Part shown: piece by piece, positions 7,374-13,717 of the stretch | How the letters are laid out: each line of letters begins with the position of its first letter | Numbering within the stretch: the first letter of the stretch is position 1 | Source of the DNA: Planctomycetales bacterium | GTDB taxonomy: Bacteria > Planctomycetota > Planctomycetia > Pirellulales > Thermoguttaceae | Direction: 5' to 3' | Assembly: GCA_007119795.1 (NCBI GenBank) | Contig: SKOZ01000007.1 | Location: 1 to 15,244, forward strand | Length of the DNA: 15,244 bases | Program-made: the position numbers and the translations under genes | The notes under the pieces: generated by a model | What the model was told of the DNA's origin: nothing | Database searches by the model: none | Seen by the model: the letters and a program-made list of their open reading frames with translations, nothing else

Positions 7374-8759
7374 CTATCGAGATGGCCGGCCGGGGTTCGC
7401 GGCGCGAGAGAAGGCCGGGGTCTCGGGGGATGTCTCGTCGAAGACGGTCCAGATGGGAATCTGCCGCTGGAGCCGCTCGACGTAGTCCTGCAGCCGCTCG
7501 AACTGGCGGGCCGTTTGGAGCTTATTGCGAATCTCCACTTGGGCCTCGGTGAAGGGGAGCGTGCCGCCATCGTCACGCTCGACGACGCGCACGATGTGGA
7601 GCGTCTCGCCGGCGTCGATGATGGGGCTTAGTTGTCCCACGGGCAGGGCGAAGAGGGCGTGGTCCACGGCCTTGGCGACGAGGACGCCGCGGTGAGTCCA
7701 ATCCCGCCGTCCCCCCTCGTGGGCCGTGGTTCCCTGAGAAAGCTCACGAGCCACCTCTTCAAAGGGGCGCCCATCGATGACCTGGTTGCCCATGCGGGCG
7801 AGTGCCGTGTAGGCCTCCTGCCGGCTGGGAAAGCGGCGGATCCGGACGACGAGCTCTTCCCAGCGGACCCGCGCGGGCCGCTCGAAGTCTTTGACGTTTT
7901 GTTCGTAGTAGGCAAGCATCTCGGCGTGGGTGATTTCCGGGTCTTCGCCGACCTGCTGATGCTCCCACATCTGGGCGATTTGGGCCTCGATGAACTGCCG
8001 CCGATGACGCTCGATCGACGATCCCTCCTCGGCGAGGATGACGTCCAGCTCCTGGCGATTCGAAGCCTCGTAGTGGCGTTTCATGTTCGGCAGCACGCTT
8101 TCCCTAAACGCCTTCGCGAGCTCTTCTTCCATATGCTTGAGAGCCTCGGCGGGGACCGAGCGGCGCGCATCGACGTAGACCAGCTTGATGCGGATCGCCT
8201 GGTTGAGCAAATGCCAGGTGATCACCGCCCGGTACTGCTCCATCTCGTGAGGCCCCACACGGTGCCCGTCCCGCTCGATTCGCGCTTCGACGGCAGGGTA
8301 GATGTCTCCGCCCAGAATCACCTCCGAACCGATGCGAGCCAGGATCTCGGCGTTCCTCATGGGGATCGGCTGGGCGGCATCGCCATACGGTGACGGTTCG
8401 CCCGCCACTCCCACAGTCGTCGGGGTAGGGGGGCCTTCTTCCTGGCCGTACCTACGATTGTCGGGACCGGGAAGCGCACCGGCCCCCTCGGCGGTCTGGG
8501 GGGTGGAGTCCCAACCTTGTGGGCTGCTGGAGGCGGGCCATGCCGCCGGCCGAGCCGTGGGACCGGGAACATTGGGATCGCTCACATCCGCTGCCCCACC
8601 ACGATCCCAGGCTCCGCCGCCGAGCGGGGCGGGGGGAGGGGACTCGAGCTCGTGCGACCACTGCCCGGCGGTCGCCGGGAGTGCAAACGCGAGCCAGGCG
8701 GCGAGTGCGGGAATCGAGATGGAGAGCCGGTGGTCGGTCACGGATAAGTCGATTGGCAT
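7374..8759 (-). CDS. Parvulin-type peptidyl-prolyl cis-trans isomerase, SurA-like, exported
   Basis: The product is 461 residues from ATG 8757-8759. Residues about 13-31 are a hydrophobic signal segment with possible cleavage after ATA. A Pro/Gly/Ser-rich, low-complexity linker runs from about 38 to 135. A helical SurA_N/PrsA-like chaperone region follows (IGSEVILGGDIYPAVEARIE onward). The PPIC rotamase domain begins at about residue 298, where Trp300 lies in RWEELVVRI. It continues through DGRPFEEVARELSQG, GGRRDW, FALPVGQLSPII and HIVRVVER to about 400, then a C-terminal helix. Such proteins isomerise X-Pro bonds and hold envelope proteins during folding. An in-frame ATG at 8811-8813 would add 18 residues; neither start has a clear ribosome site. 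I prefer 8759 because it gives a shorter signal-peptide n-region. The gene lies downstream of mfd with its own TATAAT box in between. Confidence 0.85.
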   Translation of the reverse strand: MPIDLSVTDHRLSISIPALAAWLAFALPATAGQWSHELESPPPAPLGGGAWDRGGAADVSDPNVPGPTARPAAWPASSSPQGWDSTPQTAEGAGALPGPDNRRYGQEEGPPTPTTVGVAGEPSPYGDAAQPIPMRNAEILARIGSEVILGGDIYPAVEARIERDGHRVGPHEMEQYRAVITWHLLNQAIRIKLVYVDARRSVPAEALKHMEEELAKAFRESVLPNMKRHYEASNRQELDVILAEEGSSIERHRRQFIEAQIAQMWEHQQVGEDPEITHAEMLAYYEQNVKDFERPARVRWEELVVRIRRFPSRQEAYTALARMGNQVIDGRPFEEVARELSQGTTAHEGGRRDWTHRGVLVAKAVDHALFALPVGQLSPIIDAGETLHIVRVVERDDGGTLPFTEAQVEIRNKLQTARQFERLQDYVERLQRQIPIWTVFDETSPETPAFSRAANPGRPSR

Positions 8760-8988
8760 CGATGGTCTGCCATGCGGACCCGCGCGTCTCGCGACGCCGG
8801 ACAAGGCGTACATTCGTCGGTACGGGGTGCAGACGGCTCAGCCGCGGCGGGTGCGTGACTGGATCGCATCAGGCCACGGTCCCCCGCGCGTAGCATCTCA
8901 TCACACGGCACGGCTTGCCCGGCCTCTGCGAGGCGGCGCTGTCTGGCGACGCACCCCGGGCTAAGGGGGCGGGATTATATCGAGGGGG
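8760..8988. other. Intergenic stretch between mfd and the isomerase gene
   Basis: This 229-bp spacer holds the promoter candidate at 8974-9003 and then a long GC-rich leader of roughly 200 nt before the isomerase start. A small 5-bp stem (GCCTC/GAGGC) is visible near 8923-8935. No riboswitch class was recognised and no separate gene is supported. If the isomerase starts at the upstream ATG (8813), the spacer shrinks accordingly. Confidence 0.4.
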
Positions 8989-9003
8989 CTAGCGCGGCCG
9001 CAA
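8974..9003 (-). promoter_or_regulatory. Promoter candidate for the isomerase gene
   Basis: On the - strand a perfect TATAAT (+ strand 8974-8979) lies just after the mfd stop codon. TTGCGG (+ strand 8998-9003), inside the last mfd codons, stands 18 nt upstream and matches the -35 consensus at TTG only. The -10 box stands out against GC-rich surroundings. It implies that the isomerase gene can be transcribed independently of mfd. Confidence 0.5.
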
Positions 9004-12000
9004 CAGGGATTTGACCTCGGCGAACACGGCCTGGGCGTCGTCCGTTCCACGCCGCAAAGGGAGGTAGGCAGTGCGGGCGTCGACGACTCGGAGCCGGCCG
9101 CCGCTCTGGGTGGCCAATTGGCGGATAGCCCGGTCGTTCGTGTAGGCGAAGACGGCGTAGCCGTCCTCGAGGTGGATCGATCGCACCCCCCAGGCGTGGG
9201 CCTCGAAGCGGAGTTCCGCCAGCGCCGCCAGCCAGCGGACCGGTTCCGGCAGGGGGCCGAATCGGTCCGCCATTTCGGCCAAAAGGTCGGCCAGCTCTTC
9301 GCGCGTGGCAACCCGCCCCAGGCGGCGGTAGAGATCGATTTTCTGCCGCATGTCGCTCACGTAGCCGCGGGGGAGGTAGGCTTCGCCGGGGAGGTCGACG
9401 TCGACGTCGACGGAGGTCCGCGGGGGGAGGTGCTGGAGGCGGCGAACGGCGTCTTCGAGGAGCTGGCAGTAGAGCTCGTAGCCCACCAGGGCGATGTGGC
9501 CGCTCTGCTGGGTGCCGAGGATGTTCCCCGCCCCGCGGATCTCGAGGTCCCGCAGGGCCAGGGCGAAGCCGGCCCCCATTTGGCTGAACTCCTCGATCGC
9601 CTTGAGGCGCCGAGCCGCGTTGGGGGTTAAGTGCTTGTTCTGGTCGACGAGGAGGTAGCAGTAGGCACGATGCTTGTAGCGGCCCACGCGGCCGCGGAGC
9701 TGGTGGAGGTCGGCGAGGCCGTAGCGGTCGGCCTCGTCGATGAACATCGTGTTCGCGTTGGGGATGTCCAACCCGCTCTCCACGATGGTGGTGGCCAGGA
9801 GCAGGTCGAAGCGGTGGTGGACAAAATCGACCATCACCTTCTCGAGCTGTCCCTCGGGCATCTGCGCGTGGCCGATGCGCAGCGAGGCCTCGGGGACGAT
9901 GTCGCGGAGCTTGCGGGCGACGATCTCGATGTCTTCCACGCGGTTGTGGACGAAGAAGATCTGCCCGCCGCGGCTGAGCTCGCGGAGGACGGCGTGGCGG
10001 ATCAGCTCCGGATCGAAGCGGGTGACGCGGGTCTCTACGGCGAGGCGGTCGGCGGGGGGCGTCTCCAGATTGGAGATGTCCCGCAGGCCGGTAAGGGCCA
10101 TGTGCAGGGTGCGGGGGATGGGCGTGGCGGTGGTGGTGAGGACGTCGACGAGGGTGCGGATCGACTTCAGGCGCTCCTTGATCTCCACGCCGAAGCGCTG
10201 TTCTTCGTCGATGATCACCATGCCCAGGTTCTGGAAGCGGACGTCGGGCTGGACGAGCCGGTGGGTGCCGATGACGATGTCGACCGAGCCCTCGGCCAGC
10301 CGCTCGATGATCTCTGCCTGCTGCTTGCGGTTGGCGAAGCGGGAGAGGACGGCGATTTCGAAGGGGAAGGAGGCCATCCGACCGCTGAAGGTGCGGTAGT
10401 GCTGCTCGGCGAGAACCGTGGTAGGCACGAGCATGGCGACCTGGTAGCCGGCGTCCACGGCCTTGAAGGCCGCCCGCATGGCCACCTCCGTCTTGCCGTA
10501 GCCCACGTCGCCGCAGAGGAGGCGGTCCATGGGCCGCGACCGCTGCATGTCCTCCTTGATGGCAGCGATGGCGGCCAGTTGGTCGCCGGTCTCCTCGTAG
10601 GGGAAGGCGGCGTCGAACTCCTGCTGCCACTCGGTGTCGTGGCGGAAGGCGATCCCCCGCTGGGCCGCCCGCGCCGCCTGGACCTCGAGCATCTCGACGG
10701 CCAGATCGGTAACGGCCTCCTGGACCGCCCTCTTCCGTCGCTGCCATAGGTTGCCCCCCAGCTTGGCCAGTGCCGGGCGGCTCTTCGTGCCGCCGACGTA
10801 CTTCTGGACGAGGCCGATCTTCGAGGAAGGGACGTAGAGTTTCGTTCCTTCGGCGAACTCCAGTACGAGATGCTCCTCGACCTGGCGGCCCTTCTCGAGC
10901 ACTTCCATACCGCGGTAGCGGGCGATGCCGTGGGCGACGTGGACTACGAGGTCCCCCTCGCGGAGGTCGAGAAAGCTGTCCAGGGCCCGCGTCAACCGCC
11001 GCGGCCCGGGGCGGCGGAGGTCCTCGCGGCGGAAGAGCTCGCCGCTGCCGACGAGGACGATCCCCGCCGGCACGAGACGAAAGCCGTGGTGCAGGTGGCC
11101 GATGGGAAAGTGGAGCCGCCCCTCGCGCGTCAGGCGGGTCTCCGCGAAGACCTCGGCGAGGCGCTGGGCCTCGGCCTCGGTCGGGCAAACGAGGAAGACT
11201 TCCTGGTTCATACCCACCCCGTCCAACTCGGCGCGAACCTTGCCGATCTCGCCGCTGAACCGTTCCACCGACTCGATCTTCAGTCGGCAGGTCGTCTCCA
11301 GTGAGCCGGCGGCCACCGCCGACGCCGTGACGGTGGGAAAGCGAACGATCTGCTCGAGGACGGAGTCGACGTGGTGGACCTTCTCCGGGTGATCGATCCG
11401 CCGCAGGTAATTGATCCCCTCCTCGCGGAACGCCTCGGGCTCACTAAGCAGCCACCAGCTTGCCGGGGGCACAAAGTCGCTCAGGTGGGCGCGGTGGCGG
11501 CCGCTGGGGTCGAGCATCGTCACCTCGACCGCCTCCAGGCTCGCCAGGCTCCGCTGCGTGGCCACGTCGAAGCGGCGGAGCGACTCGACCTGGTCGCCGA
11601 AGAGCTCCACGCGGACCGGGGCCTGCCAATCGGGGGCGAAAATATCGACGATCCCGCCGCGACGGGAGAATTCGCCCGGCAGTTCCACGGCCGAGGTGCC
11701 ATGGAAGCCGCTCTCCACCATCCAGCGAGCCAACTCGTCGATGTCCAGCGCCTCGCCGACGCGGAGCGACCGGCTGTGGGCCCGTAGCGAACCCGCGGGG
11801 GGGACCGGCTGGAGCAGACTCTGCACCGACGCCACCACCAGTCGCGGGGGATCACTGCCGCCAAGCCGCTTCAGTATTCGCAGGCGGTCACCGAAGGTGG
11901 TGTCGTGGGCGACCCACTCCTCGGGCATGGTCTCCCAGGCAGGAAACCGCTCCGCAGTATGGGGGGTGAAGAGGGCCAGCTCGTCGAGTAGTTCGTCGAC

Positions 12001-12222
12001 CTGGTCGGGGAAGGGGCATACCACCAGGAGCGTTGCCGGGACACGGTGTGCCAGAGCCGCCGCCACCAGCGCAAGGGATCCCCCCCAAACTCCGTCGAGC
12101 GTGGCCGCGTCACCTTCCGCCAGCGACGAAACCACCTCGGCGAAGCCCTCCTGCCGATCGATTTGATCGACCAGATCCAAGAGACGCCCTTGGGCTGTCG
12201 CCTCGTCGGCTCGCGTGGTCAT
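8989..12222 (-). CDS. mfd: Transcription-repair coupling factor Mfd
   Basis: The gene is complete and encodes 1077 residues, slightly shorter than E. coli Mfd (about 1148). Mfd binds RNA polymerase stalled at a lesion, pushes it off DNA with its translocase motor and recruits UvrA. The N-terminal UvrB-homology region is present (RRGGIVDIF). The RNA-polymerase-interacting domain is around residues 420-500 (HVAHGIARYRG, with His431). The RecG-like helicase core follows, with Walker A at 571-578 (GDVGYGKT), DEEQRFG at 672-678, TATPIPRTL shortly after, and motif VI QLRGRVGR at 841-848. The TRCF C-terminal domain occupies roughly the last 150 residues (GAGNILGTQQSGHIALVGYE lies just before it). 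ATG 12220-12222 has no ribosome site, but TATAAT lies 8 nt upstream, which points to a leaderless mRNA. The isomerase gene follows. No frameshift or missing motif was seen. Confidence 0.97.
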   Translation of the reverse strand: MTTRADEATAQGRLLDLVDQIDRQEGFAEVVSSLAEGDAATLDGVWGGSLALVAAALAHRVPATLLVVCPFPDQVDELLDELALFTPHTAERFPAWETMPEEWVAHDTTFGDRLRILKRLGGSDPPRLVVASVQSLLQPVPPAGSLRAHSRSLRVGEALDIDELARWMVESGFHGTSAVELPGEFSRRGGIVDIFAPDWQAPVRVELFGDQVESLRRFDVATQRSLASLEAVEVTMLDPSGRHRAHLSDFVPPASWWLLSEPEAFREEGINYLRRIDHPEKVHHVDSVLEQIVRFPTVTASAVAAGSLETTCRLKIESVERFSGEIGKVRAELDGVGMNQEVFLVCPTEAEAQRLAEVFAETRLTREGRLHFPIGHLHHGFRLVPAGIVLVGSGELFRREDLRRPGPRRLTRALDSFLDLREGDLVVHVAHGIARYRGMEVLEKGRQVEEHLVLEFAEGTKLYVPSSKIGLVQKYVGGTKSRPALAKLGGNLWQRRKRAVQEAVTDLAVEMLEVQAARAAQRGIAFRHDTEWQQEFDAAFPYEETGDQLAAIAAIKEDMQRSRPMDRLLCGDVGYGKTEVAMRAAFKAVDAGYQVAMLVPTTVLAEQHYRTFSGRMASFPFEIAVLSRFANRKQQAEIIERLAEGSVDIVIGTHRLVQPDVRFQNLGMVIIDEEQRFGVEIKERLKSIRTLVDVLTTTATPIPRTLHMALTGLRDISNLETPPADRLAVETRVTRFDPELIRHAVLRELSRGGQIFFVHNRVEDIEIVARKLRDIVPEASLRIGHAQMPEGQLEKVMVDFVHHRFDLLLATTIVESGLDIPNANTMFIDEADRYGLADLHQLRGRVGRYKHRAYCYLLVDQNKHLTPNAARRLKAIEEFSQMGAGFALALRDLEIRGAGNILGTQQSGHIALVGYELYCQLLEDAVRRLQHLPPRTSVDVDVDLPGEAYLPRGYVSDMRQKIDLYRRLGRVATREELADLLAEMADRFGPLPEPVRWLAALAELRFEAHAWGVRSIHLEDGYAVFAYTNDRAIRQLATQSGGRLRVVDARTAYLPLRRGTDDAQAVFAEVKSLLRPR

Positions 12223-12230
12223 TGCCCGAC

Positions 12231-12259
12231 ATTATATAAGGGCAGGGAATGGGTGTAGA
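12231..12259 (-). promoter_or_regulatory. mfd promoter, probably giving leaderless mRNA
   Basis: On the - strand TCTACA (+ strand 12254-12259) and TATAAT (+ strand 12231-12236) are separated by 17 nt. The -35 box matches consensus at 4 of 6 positions and the -10 box at 6 of 6. Only 8 nt (12223-12230) lie between the -10 box and the mfd ATG, so transcription should begin at or next to the start codon. No Shine-Dalgarno sequence is present in that gap, which fits. Confidence 0.6.
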
Positions 12260-12271
12260 GTAGGCCCGCCG

Positions 12272-12294
12272 GGCCGATGCGGCAGCGATCGGCC
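12272..12294 (-). terminator. GC-rich hairpin after the barrel-protein gene, possible terminator
   Basis: Arms GGCCGAT (12272-12278) and ATCGGCC (12288-12294) form a 7-bp stem with a 9-nt loop, 6 nt after the barrel-protein stop at 12301 and upstream of the mfd promoter. An overlapping alternative stem, GGCCC/GGGCC, is at 12263-12275. No T-run follows on the - strand, so it would be an atypical terminator or only a pause or RNA-stabilising structure. Confidence 0.35.
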
Positions 12295-12300
12295 TTCCGC

Positions 12301-13407
12301 TTACCAGTAGTGCCGCCCCGGGTTCCACGGGTAGTAGACCTTGCGAGTCGTCCCCCATCGGAACTCGACGGCTCCGGTGATCGAGGGGCTATGCATGGTC
12401 TCGATGCTTCCTCCGCCGAAGGTAATATGGTCCGTGATCTCGACGCGGATGGCGATCCGCTCGCTGTAGCGGGTCGTGACCCCGATTCCCAACGGCATGC
12501 CGAGATTGGTGCGCCACCACCGGACACCGACCCGGTCGTTGAACCTGTGGGTGGCGGTACCCAAACCGACAAAGCAATAAGGGCGCACGGCGGTGTCCCC
12601 GCGCGGGTAGTAGAGTAGACGGACATCCCAGAAACTCGCATCGCCGTAGCGACGCATGCCGTGGCGAATGCGCTCGGGGTCGAGGGGGTCGAGTTCCGCC
12701 TCATCGTCGAGCCGTTTGCGGGCGGCGATGGCCCGGGCACTGTCGTAGAGGGAAAGCGAGGCGAAGCCGATCTCCGTGCGTCCGCCGAAACTCTCGTGGA
12801 AATCCCACCCCAGCCGCAACCCGGTGAAGGGTCCTCCCTGTTGCCCGACCCAGTCGTCGACCAGCTCGCTGCCCTGCATGTAACCGACAAAGGCACCCGC
12901 GTAAAGGGGGCGGCGGAGCCAGCTCTCGTCAGCGTAAACAGGCAGTGCCGGACCGCCGTGGCCGACAGATCGACCGCCCCATTCCCGTTGCTCCGGAAGG
13001 GGACCGTAGACTTCGGCACGGGGGCACGCACGCGGCTCCCCTCCGAGCCCGGCTCCGTGGGAACCAAGGGGCTCGCTGGGGGGCAGATCGGGGGGGGCTT
13101 CGCCCGGATTCGAGGTCGCGAGGGTCTCGTGCCCGACAGGAAGCAGTTCCTCACCGCTTGAGAAGCGGGAAGCTGGCTCCGGCAGGCTCGGCTCTGGGGC
13201 GAGCGCCGTCCCTGGCCAATGCATCGCCGGGGCGGCGTTTTCCCCAGCGACCGCCCAACCATTCCCCGTCGCGAGAGCGAACCAAGCCGCCAAGAGACCA
13301 ACGGCCCACCCACGCGGGCCGCGCCGCGCAGGGACCGGTGCAGCCCGCAAGCCCGTGCAGCGAACCCCGTTCGAGGTCGTCGGCGCTCTGGTCGAGCGGG
13401 TAGGCAA
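12301..13407 (-). CDS. Predicted outer-membrane beta-barrel protein (planctomycete type)
   Basis: The product is 368 residues from a TTG start (CAA on the + strand, 13405-13407). A basic n-region ends in RRGPRG, followed by a hydrophobic core (about residues 34-52) and a likely cleavage after AVA, so the protein is secreted. Residues about 55-155 form a Pro/Gly-rich segment without recognisable domain. From about residue 165 there are alternating polar/aromatic strands (YAGAFVGYMQG, GLRLGWDFHESFGGRTEIGF, FWDVRLLYYPRG, RPYCFVGLGTATHRF, RIAIRVEITDHITFGGG) ending with the aromatic residue Trp. This is the pattern of an outer-membrane beta-barrel. The TTG is supported by AAAGGA 9 nt upstream and a strong promoter. 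The gene sits between uvrB and mfd on the same strand. The precise family and function are not recognised. Confidence 0.7.
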   Translation of the reverse strand: MPTRSTRAPTTSNGVRCTGLRAAPVPARRGPRGWAVGLLAAWFALATGNGWAVAGENAAPAMHWPGTALAPEPSLPEPASRFSSGEELLPVGHETLATSNPGEAPPDLPPSEPLGSHGAGLGGEPRACPRAEVYGPLPEQREWGGRSVGHGGPALPVYADESWLRRPLYAGAFVGYMQGSELVDDWVGQQGGPFTGLRLGWDFHESFGGRTEIGFASLSLYDSARAIAARKRLDDEAELDPLDPERIRHGMRRYGDASFWDVRLLYYPRGDTAVRPYCFVGLGTATHRFNDRVGVRWWRTNLGMPLGIGVTTRYSERIAIRVEITDHITFGGGSIETMHSPSITGAVEFRWGTTRKVYYPWNPGRHYW

Positions 13408-13416
13408 GGCGGATCG

Positions 13417-13422
13417 TCCTTT
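13417..13422 (-). promoter_or_regulatory. Ribosome binding site deciding the TTG start of the barrel gene
   Basis: AAAGGA on the - strand (TCCTTT on the + strand) ends 9 nt before TTG 13407. There is no in-frame ATG nearby, so this site supports the rare TTG start. Confidence 0.6.
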
Positions 13423-13476
13423 CCGTCGACGGACCTGGCTTGACTTCCGTGATGCCCCCAGCCGATGAGGGCGGGG

Positions 13477-13505
13477 ATTATCCCGCTATGGGCGAACGGT
13501 GTCAA
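13477..13505 (-). promoter_or_regulatory. Near-consensus sigma70-type promoter of the barrel-protein gene
   Basis: TTGACA (+ strand 13500-13505) matches the -35 consensus perfectly, and GATAAT (+ strand 13477-13482) matches the -10 at 5 of 6, with a 17-nt spacer. Transcription would start near 13470, leaving a leader of about 63 nt with an AAAGGA ribosome site before the TTG start. It is the best promoter seen in the window and suggests high housekeeping expression. Confidence 0.75.
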
Positions 13506-13652
13506 TGCGGAGATGAGACTACCCTGTAGAGGGGTTGCCAGGCAGGCCTCCCTGGCCTCCGGCCGGGTTCGACCGATTCCGAGGCGGAGGACCGAGGACA
13601 AGAGGTGCCGCCCGACGTCCGCGGTCCCTCGCGGGTTTCGCCCCAGAAAAGG

Positions 13653-13690
13653 GCATTACCACCAGTAGCGCCATGAACTGGTGGTAATGC
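13653..13690 (-). terminator. Perfect 14-bp hairpin after uvrB, likely intrinsic terminator
   Basis: GCATTACCACCAGT (13653-13666) and ACTGGTGGTAATGC (13677-13690) are perfect reverse complements with a 10-nt loop. The structure begins 27 nt after the uvrB stop. On the - strand the stem is followed by CC and then TTTT, giving a short U-tract. The stem is only half G+C, unusual in this GC-rich sequence. Confidence 0.65.
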
Positions 13691-13717
13691 GAGGGGGTGC
13701 GTGGGAGGAGGCCGCGT

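Larger units (their letters stand above)
13408..13717. other. Intergenic region between uvrB and the barrel-protein gene
   Basis: This 310-bp stretch contains, in - strand order, the hairpin after uvrB (13653-13690), an imperfect 20-nt palindrome at 13537-13556 (GCCAGG/CCTGGC arms around AGGCCT), the promoter at 13477-13505 and the ribosome site at 13417-13422. No additional protein gene is supported; open frames crossing it have no recognisable domain. Confidence 0.5.

Noticed and set aside
6221..7552. A 443-codon + strand frame opposite the sulfotransferase gene
   Set aside because: It is Arg/Glu/Val-rich shadow text with no motif, and the PAPS-binding motifs identify the - strand gene.
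8975..11188. A 737-codon - strand frame overlapping mfd in another frame
   Set aside because: The translation is low-complexity Arg/Pro/Gly-rich text typical of a GC-rich shadow frame, and Mfd motifs run through the other frame without interruption.
12303..13672. Similarity between ACCAGTAGTGCC at the end of the barrel gene (12303-12314) and ACCAGTAGCGCC in the uvrB hairpin (13661-13672)
   Set aside because: Eleven of twelve bases match, but the hairpin is not in a supported reading frame and no further similarity flanks it, so coincidence is the simplest reading.
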